Of a DNA stretch of 50,697 nucleotides, positions 28,999 through 37,533 are shown one piece after another. Under the pieces are notes generated by a model. That model saw only the letters and a program-made list of their open reading frames with translations. It was not told the DNA's origin and made no database searches. The position numbers and the translations under genes are program-made. Origin of the DNA: an uncultured Bacteroidales bacterium (GTDB lineage: Bacteria; Bacteroidota; Bacteroidia; Bacteroidales; UBA932); NCBI GenBank assembly GCA_945487035.1, contig CALYTI010000013.1, positions 1 through 50,697 of the forward strand, in the 5' to 3' direction. The stretch's first letter is position 1, and each line of letters opens with the position of its first letter.

Positions 28999-29514
28999 CT
29001 ACTTAAACTTCACAAGTTCTACCGCTCCCGGACAAATATCTTCTTCGACAGGAGTGAGATGGATAATGCGCTGGTTCGGCGACCCCCTGAAAAGCAGGGT
29101 GGTATCCCTCTGTTCAAGTATGAAAGGACCGTCCACAAGGGTGTCTATGTACGGCAGAAGCATAGCAAGATGCGCGTCCGCACGGATTTGCTCTATGGTA
29201 AATCCCGTCCAGCACCAGATAGTCTTGGAAGTTTCGGTTTTGATGCGGCGGGCAAGTTCCGTGAAGGCCTCCACCTGAAAGAATGGGTCGCCTCCGCTGA
29301 AGGAAACATTGGAGATAGTGTCAGCCTTGATGACTTCCATAATCTCGTCGATGCTCATCCATTTGCCGTTGGCTATATCCCAGGACTGGGGGTTGTGGCA
29401 GCCCTTGCAGTGGTGGGAGCAGCCGGCGCAGTATATAGACGTGCGCAGACCAGGGCCGTCGGCCATGGTCTGCTCCACGATTTTGAGTACGGAAATTTTA
29501 TTCGTGTACGACAC
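28999..29514 (-). CDS. nrdG: Anaerobic ribonucleotide reductase activating protein NrdG
   Basis: The 171-residue radical-SAM protein carries the activase cluster motif CxxxCxxC (C32, C36, C39 in CSHHCKGC) and the SAM-binding FSGGDPFFQ near residue 73. It reduces SAM to form the glycyl radical on NrdD under anaerobic conditions. The start is GTG at 29514 and overlaps the nrdD coding region by 17 bp, which implies translational coupling. A later ATG would remove the conserved N-terminal strand, so the GTG is preferred. No promoter lies between the two genes. Confidence 0.95.
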   Translation of the reverse strand: MSYTNKISVLKIVEQTMADGPGLRTSIYCAGCSHHCKGCHNPQSWDIANGKWMSIDEIMEVIKADTISNVSFSGGDPFFQVEAFTELARRIKTETSKTIWCWTGFTIEQIRADAHLAMLLPYIDTLVDGPFILEQRDTTLLFRGSPNQRIIHLTPVEEDICPGAVELVKFK

Positions 29515-31705
29515 GGTCTTTGAGTTCAGCGAGTTTTCCGCTGTTCCACCTGTTGGTCGTTCCTACGAGGTAACCGGTGATGCGCTGCAGCACGTCAATG
29601 TTGTGGCTGCCGCAGTGAGGGCAGACGGTAAGATCCTCGGAGGCGTCTTCGTATCCGCAGTCCAGACAACGGTTGCGGTTGTGGTTGACACTGCCGTAGC
29701 CGATGTCGTACTTGTCCATAAGGTCAACTATTGCCATAATGGCTTCAGGATTGTGGGTCGCATCTCCGTCAACCTCGACATAGAAGATATGGCCTGCGCC
29801 TTCGTATTTGTTGTAAGGACCCTCAATCTTGGCCTTGTGCTCAGGAGTACAGTGGTAATAAACAGGAACGTGGGAAGAATTGGTGTAGTAATCCTTGTCG
29901 GTAACACCCGGGATGATGCCGAATTTCTTCTTGTCCATCTTGGTGAAACGTCCTGCAAGTCCCTCTGCAGGTGTTGCGAAGAGGCTGAAGTTGTGCTGAT
30001 AGGTCTCGCAGTAGCCGTTGATGCGCTCACGCATATGCTTGACTATACGGAGTCCCAACTCCTGTGCTTCCTCACTCTCTCCGTGATGCTTGCCGATAAG
30101 GGCAATCAGGCACTCCGCAAGACCGATGAAGCCGATAGCAAGGGTTCCCTGGTTGATTACGCTCTCGATGGTATCGTTAGGAGCAAGGTTCTCGGAACCC
30201 GTCCAGAGGCCGGCCATAAGCAGCGGGAACTGCTTCTTGAGAGCGGTCTTCTGGAATTCGAAACGCTCGTTGAGCTGTTTTGCGGAGATATCGAGTATGC
30301 TGTCGAGTTTGTCCATAAAGGCAGCGATTCTCTCGTTCTTGTCCTCAATTCCCATAGTCTCGATTGCGATGCGCACAATGTTGATGGTAGTGAAACTGAG
30401 GTTTCCGCGGCCTACTGAGGTCTTAGGTCCGAACCTGTTTTCGTAAACGCGGGTACGGCAACCCATTGTAGCAACCTCGTGCATATAGCGTTTAGGGTCA
30501 TCCGCCTTCCAGGCAGGGTCCTGGTTGTAGGAAGCGTCAAGGTTTACGAAATTAGGGAAGAAGCGGCGGGCGGTCACCTTGCAGGCGAACTTGTAGAGGT
30601 CGTAGTTAGGGTCCTCAGGAAGGTAGCTTACACCCTTCTTCTTTTTCCATATCTGGATAGGGAAGATGGCAGTAGAGCCGTTGCCCACGCCTTCGTAGGT
30701 GGTGTTGAGTATTTCACGGATTACGCAGCGGCCCTCAGCGGAGGTGTCAGTTCCGTAGTTGATTGAACTGAACACAACCTGGTTTCCGCCACGGGAATGG
30801 ATGGTGTTCATATTGTGCACAAAAGCCTCCATTGCCTGATGCACGCGTCCTACGGTCTGGTTGATGCACTGCTGCACTACCCTTTCATCATCCACCAGGC
30901 CGGTAAGGTCCCTGCGGAGATAGTCGGTGATTTTGACATCGTTGAGGTAGCTGTAGTCCTTGTTGTCGTAGGCGCCGTATTTCTTGAGTTCCTCCTGGAA
31001 AGTCAGGCGCACATAAGGAGCAAGGTAGAAGTCGAAAGCCGGAATGGCCTGTCCGCCGTGCATTTCGTTCTGGACGGTCTCCATAGAGATGCAGGCAAGC
31101 ACGGCAGCGGTCTCGATGCGCTTGGCAGGGCGGGACTCACCGTGGCCGGCACGCAGGCCGTACTCGAGAATCCTGTCGAGAGGGTGCTGGAGGCAGGTAA
31201 GGCTCTTGGTAGGATAGTAGTCCTTGTCGTGGATGTGGATATAGCCGTTTGCAACAGCTTCACGCACATCTTCGGACAGAAGGCTCTCGTCCACATAGGT
31301 CTTTGTTGCCTCAGAGGCAAACTTCATCATCATACCGGCAGGGGTGTCGGCATTCATATTGGCATTCTCGCGGGTGATATCGTTGGCCTGCGCGTCAATG
31401 ATGCTCTGGAAGATTTCCCTGCTCTTCGCCTTGCGGGCGAGGTTGCGCTGGTTGCGGTAGGCGATATACTTCTTCGCCACCTCTTTGCGCGGGCTCTTCA
31501 TAAGCTCCATCTCGACGCAGTCCTGGATTTCCTCAACGCTCATCTCTTCCCTGCTGTTGTGGGAAATCTTGTCGGCGATTTGGGCTGCGAGCACTATATC
31601 TTCACCTTTCTCGGTGACTGCCATTGCTTTCAGTATGGCTGCAACAATCTTCTGGTTGTTGAACTCGACTGTGCGGCCGTCTCTTTTAATAACGCTTTTT
31701 ATCAT
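29498..31705 (-). CDS. nrdD: Anaerobic ribonucleoside-triphosphate reductase NrdD
   Basis: The 735-residue class III reductase starts with an ATP-cone domain (MIKSVIKRDGRTVEFNNQKI). The barrel includes CISMETVQNEMHGGQAIPAF near residue 200 and NMNTIHSRGGNQVVFSS near 300. It ends with the Cys4 zinc site CLDCGYE/CPHCGSHN and the glycyl-radical loop QRITGYLVGTTNRWN. It reduces ribonucleoside triphosphates to dNTPs, with formate as reductant in the family. The ATG at 31705 is chosen over an upstream in-frame codon because the conserved ATP cone begins there. Confidence 0.97.
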   Translation of the reverse strand: MIKSVIKRDGRTVEFNNQKIVAAILKAMAVTEKGEDIVLAAQIADKISHNSREEMSVEEIQDCVEMELMKSPRKEVAKKYIAYRNQRNLARKAKSREIFQSIIDAQANDITRENANMNADTPAGMMMKFASEATKTYVDESLLSEDVREAVANGYIHIHDKDYYPTKSLTCLQHPLDRILEYGLRAGHGESRPAKRIETAAVLACISMETVQNEMHGGQAIPAFDFYLAPYVRLTFQEELKKYGAYDNKDYSYLNDVKITDYLRRDLTGLVDDERVVQQCINQTVGRVHQAMEAFVHNMNTIHSRGGNQVVFSSINYGTDTSAEGRCVIREILNTTYEGVGNGSTAIFPIQIWKKKKGVSYLPEDPNYDLYKFACKVTARRFFPNFVNLDASYNQDPAWKADDPKRYMHEVATMGCRTRVYENRFGPKTSVGRGNLSFTTINIVRIAIETMGIEDKNERIAAFMDKLDSILDISAKQLNERFEFQKTALKKQFPLLMAGLWTGSENLAPNDTIESVINQGTLAIGFIGLAECLIALIGKHHGESEEAQELGLRIVKHMRERINGYCETYQHNFSLFATPAEGLAGRFTKMDKKKFGIIPGVTDKDYYTNSSHVPVYYHCTPEHKAKIEGPYNKYEGAGHIFYVEVDGDATHNPEAIMAIVDLMDKYDIGYGSVNHNRNRCLDCGYEDASEDLTVCPHCGSHNIDVLQRITGYLVGTTNRWNSGKLAELKDRVVHE

Positions 31706-31758
31706 TGTGGTCAGAAAATTGGGCCCGGCCGTCAAGCTGGGCGGGTAAGGTTTGAATG

Positions 31759-31766
31759 CAAAGATA
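31759..31766 (-). promoter_or_regulatory. -7 element of the nrdDG promoter
   Basis: TATCTTTG on the minus strand lies 53 bases before the nrdD start. No exact TTTG is found 19-20 bases upstream, so activation by a regulator is possible. Confidence 0.55.
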
Positions 31767-31825
31767 TACCATTGGCAGGATGTTTATGCACTTTTAGCGG
31801 AATAAAGTTATTAACATAGCAACAA

Positions 31826-31855
31826 GCGACTGCTATACTTCTGTATAACAGCCGC
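31826..31855. terminator. Hairpin between nrdD and the PPTase gene (possible terminator)
   Basis: GCGACTGCTATAC and GTATAACAGCCGC form a 13-bp stem, with two wobble pairs and a 4-base loop. The plus-strand side is followed by TTTTG. It may end the minus-strand PPTase transcript, although the T tract on that strand is poor. Confidence 0.4.
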
Positions 31856-31868
31856 TTTTGCATTTGCG

Positions 31869-31891
31869 CAATTTGGAAAAATTCCAAATTG
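31869..31891. promoter_or_regulatory. Perfect palindrome upstream of nrdDG (operator or terminator)
   Basis: CAATTTGGAA and TTCCAAATTG form a perfect 10-bp inverted repeat separated by 3 bases. It lies 37 bp beyond the PPTase stop and about 100 bp upstream of the nrdDG -7 element. No T run follows on either strand, so an operator is as plausible as a terminator. Confidence 0.4.
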
Positions 31892-31928
31892 TTAACTTTC
31901 TTGTTACCGGATGCGGAAAAGATGTGGA

Positions 31929-32570
31929 TTACTCCACCACCCAAACCATCACGTGACGGTCGAAGGTCATATAGTGGAGTTCGAGCTCGTGCTCATAGCC
32001 GTCGTCGTCAGTAAATGTGGCATCAAGGTCGCCTTCATCGTGGAAACGGAAACCGTCAACTTCGATTTGCTCGGCGAAGTCAACCCCGTATTGTGAGGTC
32101 AGTTTGTAAATCGCTTCCTTGGCGCACCAGTAGATGGCGAGCTGCTCATTCTTGCGCTCATCATCCAAATCTTCGATTTCGTCTTCGGAAAGAGCTTTCT
32201 TCTCGACTGCGGAGAAATCCCTGTCGAGGGATTCGAGGTCAATTCCGACTTCATCATCCTCATCCAGAATCACAGCAACATATTTTTCGGTATGGGTGAT
32301 GGAGATGTTGATGGAGTTGTTCTCAATGTACGGCTTGCCGTTGTCGTGATGGGAGAGATATACCTTATCCTCAAACATTGCGTCAAGCAATGCCCTCACT
32401 GCAAGCTTCTGCTTGCGAAGAGATTCACTTCTGATATAAGAGATTTCCTCAAGTTCGTCTGAGGGGATGGACGTCATTGCACGAAGCTCCGCTTCGCTCT
32501 CTGAAATTTGCCAGACTCCTATGCGCGATCGCGCGGGGTCATCGAGATCTTTTGTTAAAAATAGTGCCAT
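31929..32570 (-). CDS. 4'-phosphopantetheinyl transferase superfamily protein
   Basis: The 213-residue protein carries the PPTase signatures VGIDLESLDRDF near residue 115 and WCAKEAIYKL near 155, including the Mg-binding Asp/Glu and the conserved Lys. The Sfp-like length indicates a type II enzyme that transfers phosphopantetheine from CoA to acyl or peptidyl carrier proteins. The N-terminal SITHTEKYVAV segment has the usual His. The protein is unusually acidic, with DEDDE and ERKNE runs. The ATG at 32570 was chosen because the longer frame crosses its promoter. The carrier partner is not in this window. Confidence 0.9.
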   Translation of the reverse strand: MALFLTKDLDDPARSRIGVWQISESEAELRAMTSIPSDELEEISYIRSESLRKQKLAVRALLDAMFEDKVYLSHHDNGKPYIENNSINISITHTEKYVAVILDEDDEVGIDLESLDRDFSAVEKKALSEDEIEDLDDERKNEQLAIYWCAKEAIYKLTSQYGVDFAEQIEVDGFRFHDEGDLDATFTDDDGYEHELELHYMTFDRHVMVWVVE

Positions 32571-32588
32571 AAATATCTTTTGACGCTG

Positions 32589-32620
32589 CAAATATAGTGA
32601 AATAAACAATTCCTGCCAAA
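32589..32620 (-). promoter_or_regulatory. Promoter of the PPTase gene
   Basis: TTTG (32617-32620) is followed after 20 bases by TATATTTG (32589-32596) on the minus strand, 18 bases before the start codon. Confidence 0.75.
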
Positions 32621-32647
32621 TTCCTCCTTATTGTCAAGGGTTTTTGC

Positions 32648-32655
32648 TACCTTTG
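32648..32655 (+). promoter_or_regulatory. -7 element of the malate dehydrogenase promoter
   Basis: TACCTTTG lies 41 bases before the ATG at 32697. It is the same octamer as in the 23S promoter, which suggests strong expression, although no clear -33 TTTG is seen. Confidence 0.6.
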
Positions 32656-32696
32656 TGCCGTTTTAGAAAAGCAAACTCAAACTTATTTTTATTGAT

Positions 32697-33689
32697 ATGA
32701 AGTATTTGACTAACGAAAAGCTCACCATCGTAGGTGCTGGTGGAGCAATCGGCTCAAACATGGCTCAGACCGCTCTTATGCTCGGTCTTACCCCAAACAT
32801 CTGTCTTTATGATATCTACGCTCCTGGCGTAGAGGGAGTTGCAGAGGAGATGCGCCACTGCGGTTTCGAAGGTGCAAATGTCACCTGGACCGTAGATCCA
32901 AAGGAGGCATTCACCGACGCCAAGTACATTATCTCTTCCGGTGGAGCTCCACGCAAGGATGGTATGACCCGTGAGGACCTTCTCAAGGGCAACTGCCAGA
33001 TTGCAGCCCAGTTCGGAGATTACATCAGGGAGTACTGCCCGGATGTCAAGCACGTGGTTGTCATCTTCAACCCTGCTGACGTGACCGCCCTCACCGCTCT
33101 CATCCACTCAGGCCTTAAGCCAAGCCAGCTCACTTCCCTTGCCGCTCTTGACTCTACCCGTCTGCAGAGCAATCTCGCAAAGGAGTTCGGCGTTCCTCAG
33201 AGCGCAGTAACCGGAGCCCACACTTATGGAGGACACGGCGAGCAGATGGCAGTGTTCGCATCCAAGGTTATGATTGACGGCAAGCCTCTCTCAGAAATGG
33301 GACTTTCAGAGGAAAAGATGGCCGAAATCAAGCAGAAGACCATCCAGGGCGGTTCCGCTATCATCAAGCTCCGCGGCCGCTCTTCTTTCCAGAGCCCTGC
33401 ATACTGCTCAGTGAAGATGATTCAGGCTGCTATGGGCGGAGAGCCGTTTACACTTCCTGCAGGTACCTATGTCAACTGCGACAAGTGCGGATTCAAGAAT
33501 GTGTTTATGGCTATGCCTACCACAATCGATGCTACAGGAGTTCATTTCGTTCAGCCTACCGGCACTCCTGAGGAGATGGCTGCCCTTCAGGCATCCTACG
33601 AGCATCTCTGCAAGATGCGCCAGGAAATCATCGACCTCGGCATCGTTCCACCTGTAGAGGAGTGGGGAACTTACAACAAGAACCTTTAG
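32697..33689 (+). CDS. mdh: Malate dehydrogenase
   Basis: The 330-residue protein belongs to the LDH/MDH superfamily. It has an NAD-binding VGAGGAIGSNMAQ at residues 12-24, substrate-binding Arg residues in GGAPRKDGMTREDLL near 82-96, FNPADV near 124, and the catalytic His in GAHTYGGHGEQ near 174. It interconverts malate and oxaloacetate with NAD(H). In anaerobic Bacteroidales this normally works in the reductive branch from oxaloacetate to fumarate and succinate. It is monocistronic, with its own promoter and a strong terminator. Confidence 0.93.
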   Translation: MKYLTNEKLTIVGAGGAIGSNMAQTALMLGLTPNICLYDIYAPGVEGVAEEMRHCGFEGANVTWTVDPKEAFTDAKYIISSGGAPRKDGMTREDLLKGNCQIAAQFGDYIREYCPDVKHVVVIFNPADVTALTALIHSGLKPSQLTSLAALDSTRLQSNLAKEFGVPQSAVTGAHTYGGHGEQMAVFASKVMIDGKPLSEMGLSEEKMAEIKQKTIQGGSAIIKLRGRSSFQSPAYCSVKMIQAAMGGEPFTLPAGTYVNCDKCGFKNVFMAMPTTIDATGVHFVQPTGTPEEMAALQASYEHLCKMRQEIIDLGIVPPVEEWGTYNKNL

Positions 33690-33711
33690 TCTTTTACGGT
33701 TGTACAATTAA

Positions 33712-33738
33712 GGGCGTCCCAAACGGGGCGCCTTTTTT
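33712..33738 (+). terminator. Rho-independent terminator of mdh
   Basis: GGCGTCCC and GGGGCGCC form an 8-bp stem with one wobble pair and a short loop, followed by eight T residues, 22 bp after the mdh stop. Confidence 0.9.
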
Positions 33739-33862
33739 TTGCTGCCCCCCTTGCCATTCCCGGAGGGTCCCGGCTGGTCTCGGCAAGCCCCCAAAAGCGC
33801 AAAAATGGGGAGGGCAAAATTGCTCGCCCGGGAAAACCATATCCGTTTTTGGATTATCTAAT

Positions 33863-33894
33863 TTTGGATATGATTCAAAAACCCATTAATTTTG
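33863..33894 (+). promoter_or_regulatory. Promoter of the AAA ATPase gene
   Basis: TTTG (33863-33866), a 20-base spacer and TAATTTTG (33887-33894) form a good consensus. Transcription would begin near 33899-33901, giving a leader of about 10 bases to the ATG at 33911. A GTG at 33902 in the same frame would be leaderless. Confidence 0.7.
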
Positions 33895-33910
33895 CGGAAA
33901 AGTGAAAGAC

Positions 33911-35047
33911 ATGACAAATCCATTCTTCTTGACCGGCATTATACCTGATGCGTACTTTTGCGACCGTGAAAAGGAAACAGAGACTATCATCAGACACCTT
34001 AAAAACCAGGATAACATCTTGCTGACATCGTCCCGCAGGATGGGAAAAACGCAGCTAATCCGCCATATCTTCAATGATACCCGGATAAAAGGGGGCTATC
34101 ACACCTTCTACGCTGATATCTATGCGACGACATCATTACGAGAAATGGTATTCTTCCTCAGCAAAGAGATTTACAAGGAACTTGTTCCAAAAGGGAGAAA
34201 GGCTTTGAAGATGTTCCTTACAACAATCAAGTCAATCGCCGCAGCATTCAGCATGGATCCAGTAACAGGGGCGCCTAAGGTCAGTCTTCAACTCGGAGAT
34301 ATTACGACCCCGGAATTGACATTGGAAGAGATTTTCACCTATCTGGAAACGGCGGATGTCCCGTGCATATTTGCTATCGATGAATTCCAACAGATTTCAA
34401 TATATCCGGAAAAGAATGTCGAGGCACTTCTGAGGACGCACATCCAGAAGATGAACAAATGTCATTTCATCTTCTCGGGGAGCGACAGGCACATTCTGGA
34501 ACGAATGTTCTCGTCTTATTCGAAACCGTTCTACAACAGCGCAAAACCGGTATACTTGGGCTGCATAGAACGCAGCAAGTATGTTGACTTTGTTGTTGAT
34601 CGGTTCGGAAAGGCAGGAATGTCAATAATGCCCGATACGGTAGGATTCTGCTATGACCATTTCGATGGATATACCTACTACAATCATAAGATATTCCATG
34701 ACCTTTTCGCTAATGCAAGTCCTGGAATGACACTTGACCGTCAGTCTGTTCTTGAGACGGTGCAAATGATTCTGGAAGAAAACTCTCATGCATACAGCGA
34801 GATTATGTCCTCGCTTTCCATCACCCAGAAACAGACTTTGATTGCAATTGCCAAGGAGTCCCCGGCTAGAAAGCCGACATCCGGCGCTTTCGTCAAGAGA
34901 AATGCACTGGAGTCTCCGAGTTCTACACAAAAAGCCTTGGCAAAGCTCCTGGATGTACAGTTGGTTACATACGGTGTCAAGGATGCTGAAAAGGAATACT
35001 CAGTTTCCGACAAATTCTTTGAGCACTGGTTGAGAGCAACCTACTGA
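33911..35047 (+). CDS. AAA-family ATP-binding protein with C-terminal winged helix
   Basis: The 378-residue protein resembles the archaeal-type ATPase group (PF01637-like, STAND-related) common in Bacteroidales. Walker A is SSRRMGKTQ near residue 37 and Walker B is CIFAIDEFQQI near 153. The sensor-like strand HFIFSGSDRHIL near 195 follows, and a C-terminal winged-helix-like segment (SSTQKALAKLLDVQLV) ends in EHWLR. Such proteins are ATP-driven switches whose targets are mostly unknown. The gene is alone, with its own promoter, between mdh and the convergent envC-like gene. The base composition appears more AT-rich than its neighbours, so lateral acquisition is possible. In-frame GTG at 33902 is an alternative start. 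Confidence 0.82.
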   Translation: MTNPFFLTGIIPDAYFCDREKETETIIRHLKNQDNILLTSSRRMGKTQLIRHIFNDTRIKGGYHTFYADIYATTSLREMVFFLSKEIYKELVPKGRKALKMFLTTIKSIAAAFSMDPVTGAPKVSLQLGDITTPELTLEEIFTYLETADVPCIFAIDEFQQISIYPEKNVEALLRTHIQKMNKCHFIFSGSDRHILERMFSSYSKPFYNSAKPVYLGCIERSKYVDFVVDRFGKAGMSIMPDTVGFCYDHFDGYTYYNHKIFHDLFANASPGMTLDRQSVLETVQMILEENSHAYSEIMSSLSITQKQTLIAIAKESPARKPTSGAFVKRNALESPSSTQKALAKLLDVQLVTYGVKDAEKEYSVSDKFFEHWLRATY

Positions 35048-35051
35048 TTCT

Positions 35052-36245
35052 TTACTGCAACCACTTTTCCGGGTCCATCGAGTCGGTGCCCTTCCAGACC
35101 TGGAAATGCAGCTGGGTTTCTCCCGAAATCGTATCCACGTGCCCCAGCAGAGTGCCGGTTTTCACTTTGTCCCCGGCCTTGACAGAAACATCCTTGAGTT
35201 TGCAGTAGAAGGTGTAGTATTCGCCGTGCTGCACAAGTATGCACTGGTTGTAGCCCGGCATCACCACCACCTGGCGCACCTCCCCTTCGAACACCGCCCT
35301 CACTTCGGCTCCGGCCTGGGTCGCTATATTGACCCCATTGTTGAACGGGAGCGCCACATTCTTATAGACCGGATGGAAATGCTGCCCGTAGCGCCCTACC
35401 ACGGTGCCGCTCACCGGCCAAGGGAGTTTGCCCTTGTTGCCCGCAAAGTCTGCCGACAGTTTTACATCGGCCTTGGCCTTAGGGCTGGACTTGCCCTTCT
35501 GGGATTCGGCTTTTTTGCGCTGGGCAGCCGCCTCGGCCGCTACCATTTCCTGAATCTTCCTATTGAGGGCATCGGCCTCCTTCTGCTTCTTCGCAAGTTT
35601 CTTCTTATAGGCCGCCTGGTCTTTCTTCAGCGCATCCACAATGCCCTTCTCCGCCTTCTCGTCCGCTTTCAGCGCTTCAAGATCCGCCTCACGCTGCGAC
35701 AGAATCATCCGGTAGCCTGTCTTGAGACTGTCCAGCTCCGCCTTCTGCTGCTCCAGGGAAGCCTTTTTGTCTTTGATGGACTTGGCTTGGGACCGAAGAC
35801 TGCCCGAAATGCTCTTCATATAGGCTGCCCTTCTCAATGTCTGCCCTAGCCCGTCTCCCGTGAAGATATAGACAAACCAAAGTTTGGTATCGCGAGAAAG
35901 ATAAGCCTTGCGCACCAGCATACCATATAGCTGCATAGTGGTATCCAGCTGGCCGGAGGCAAGTTCTATTTCGCGCTGCTTGCGCTCAAGCTCGATTTCG
36001 AGCGAATCCAGCTCCCTTCCGGCCTGTGAGACCAACTCCTTGCCGGTCTCCACCTTCTTTCGGGTAAGCTCAAGCCTGGCGGCAGCATCGGCACTCTTCG
36101 AATCATTGGCCTTGATCTGGCGGTCGAGCTGGGCAATCTCGCTGCGAAGCGCTTCAAGCTGCTTTTTCTGCTTCGCGCTGTTCTGGCCCGCGAGCGGAAT
36201 CGCCCCGAGCAGCAGAAGAGCAACTATGGTACCCAGCCTTTTCAA
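35052..36245 (-). CDS. EnvC-like murein hydrolase activator (degenerate M23 domain)
   Basis: The 397-residue protein has a signal peptide, a long coiled coil (about 25-255, rich in Lys/Glu/Gln/Ala heptads) and a C-terminal LytM/M23 fold (about 275-395). The zinc ligands are not conserved: the HxxxD site reads NNGVN and the HxH site reads LHF within TQLHFQVW. This pattern is typical of EnvC, which does not cut peptidoglycan itself but activates amidases at the septum. The start overlaps the TPR gene's stop by 4 bp. Its 3' end faces the AAA ATPase gene, 4 bp away. Confidence 0.88.
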   Translation of the reverse strand: MKRLGTIVALLLLGAIPLAGQNSAKQKKQLEALRSEIAQLDRQIKANDSKSADAAARLELTRKKVETGKELVSQAGRELDSLEIELERKQREIELASGQLDTTMQLYGMLVRKAYLSRDTKLWFVYIFTGDGLGQTLRRAAYMKSISGSLRSQAKSIKDKKASLEQQKAELDSLKTGYRMILSQREADLEALKADEKAEKGIVDALKKDQAAYKKKLAKKQKEADALNRKIQEMVAAEAAAQRKKAESQKGKSSPKAKADVKLSADFAGNKGKLPWPVSGTVVGRYGQHFHPVYKNVALPFNNGVNIATQAGAEVRAVFEGEVRQVVVMPGYNQCILVQHGEYYTFYCKLKDVSVKAGDKVKTGTLLGHVDTISGETQLHFQVWKGTDSMDPEKWLQ

Positions 36246-37477
36246 TTCTTCTTGGTTTCCGAAAGTTTACGGTAATAGTCAGCGAGATCCTTCTCGCCCA
36301 GGGCCTCAAGCACTTCCGAATAGTGCAGCAGCATAGTCGCGCTTTCCTTGCCGCCGTATATCATAGCCCTCTTGAAATAGTTCTTTGCCTCGGCATCGCG
36401 CCCGAGCAGGTGCAGAATCCAGCCATAGGTGTCGAGGTAAGAATCGTTGTCCGGATTGGTGGCGAGCACCTTGCGGCTCATCTTCTCGGCCTTGCGCAGC
36501 TTCTTCCCGCTCAGGGACAGGAAGTATGCGTAATTGTTAAGGGTCATAGTGTCGTCCGGATCCAGCTTGAGCGCCTGGTCGAAGCATTTGAAGGCTTCCT
36601 TCTCGCGCCCCAGCTGATAGTGGTAGGTCCCCATAGACGAAAGCAGCGAACTGCGTTCCTTGCGCCCTGTCACCCAATTGAGAGCCTCCCGGCACTGCGC
36701 CAGCGCTGCCTCCTGTCCCTGCGTGCGCTCGGTAGCATAAATCCAAAGCGTCTGTGCGGAGAAATTGGTCGGGTCCACGTCCCGCCACTGGCGGAAATAT
36801 TGCATACTCTTCTCCTGCTGGCCTGTGGACAGGAACCAGGAGCCTGCGAAGAGCAGTGCTGCCGAGTCCCGCGGGTGAGTGCTGGCGAGGGTCTGCGGCA
36901 TAGCGTCAATCTGCTCGTGCCACAGGGCATAGGTCCGTGCGTCCAGCTCTTTGAACACCTGCTGCAGATAGTTCACCTGGAAGTTCGCATCCTCCGTCCC
37001 GCAGGTCAGGAAAGGCTGTATGCTTGAGAAATATCCCACCATATTGCCCTGCATGCGCATAGTCTCCGAAAGGCCGAGAATGGCAGGAATGTCATTCGGC
37101 TCCTTCTCGAGAGATTCGCGGAAGCACTTTGCCGCCAGTTCGTAGTCTCCCCAGGAACTCATCGCCTCAAGTCCTATCTGGTCGAGTATATAATATGAAC
37201 GGTAGTCCTGATTGCCGGGGTCGAGGGCCTGGGCTTTGAGAAAGGCACTTGCTGCTTCCGAGCCACGCCCCATCTGCGAGTGACACAGTCCGATGTAGTA
37301 CCACACCGCATCATCGAGGCTGTCGCGCTGCACCATCAGCCGGAGGCTGTCCAGGGCAATGTCGTACCGGTTCTGGTCCACGAGGGTTGCTATATCCAGA
37401 ATATCCGCCTCCTGGGCCCTGCAAAGGCAGGTGGAAGCGATAATGGAAAGTGCTATGATGAATTTGCGCAGTTTCAT
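36242..37477 (-). CDS. Periplasmic TPR-repeat protein co-transcribed with envC-like gene
   Basis: The 411-residue protein has a signal peptide ending LCRAQ and about nine TPR-like helical repeats. Examples are AVWYYIGLCHSQMGRGSEAASAF near residue 57, AFKCFDQALKLDPDDTMTLNNYAYF near 300, and SYLDTYGWILHLLGRDAEAKNYF near 345. The gene pair TPR protein then EnvC-like protein is a recurring Bacteroidales arrangement. A role in cell-envelope assembly or division is inferred from that context only. The -7 element lies 6 bases before its ATG, suggesting a very short leader. Confidence 0.85.
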   Translation of the reverse strand: MKLRKFIIALSIIASTCLCRAQEADILDIATLVDQNRYDIALDSLRLMVQRDSLDDAVWYYIGLCHSQMGRGSEAASAFLKAQALDPGNQDYRSYYILDQIGLEAMSSWGDYELAAKCFRESLEKEPNDIPAILGLSETMRMQGNMVGYFSSIQPFLTCGTEDANFQVNYLQQVFKELDARTYALWHEQIDAMPQTLASTHPRDSAALLFAGSWFLSTGQQEKSMQYFRQWRDVDPTNFSAQTLWIYATERTQGQEAALAQCREALNWVTGRKERSSLLSSMGTYHYQLGREKEAFKCFDQALKLDPDDTMTLNNYAYFLSLSGKKLRKAEKMSRKVLATNPDNDSYLDTYGWILHLLGRDAEAKNYFKRAMIYGGKESATMLLHYSEVLEALGEKDLADYYRKLSETKKN

Positions 37478-37483
37478 ATTTCA

Positions 37484-37491
37484 CAAAAATA
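37484..37491 (-). promoter_or_regulatory. -7 element of the TPR/envC operon
   Basis: TATTTTTG on the minus strand matches TAnnTTTG and lies 6 bases before the start codon at 37477. It is divergent from the ECF sigma gene promoter, 12 bp away. Confidence 0.45.
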
Positions 37492-37503
37492 ATATTAAAT
37501 GCT

Positions 37504-37511
37504 TACATTTG
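37504..37511 (+). promoter_or_regulatory. -7 element of the ECF sigma gene promoter
   Basis: TACATTTG lies 22 bases before the ATG at 37534. No standard -33 TTTG is seen at the right distance. It looks like a primary-sigma promoter rather than an autoregulated ECF promoter. Confidence 0.5.
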
Positions 37512-37533
37512 TGCAGATTGATTTGATACCTGC

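Noticed and set aside
31732..31944. A 70-codon minus-strand frame between nrdD and the PPTase gene.
   Set aside because: It spans the nrdDG promoter and two hairpins and has no recognisable protein features.
33902..33910. GTG at 33902 as the start of the AAA ATPase.
   Set aside because: It is in frame but adds only three residues and would sit at the predicted transcription start. The ATG at 33911 is the simpler choice, although the GTG cannot be excluded.
35052..36245. Active M23 endopeptidase for the EnvC-like gene.
   Set aside because: The zinc ligands are replaced (NNGVN and LHF), which fits an amidase activator rather than a peptidase.
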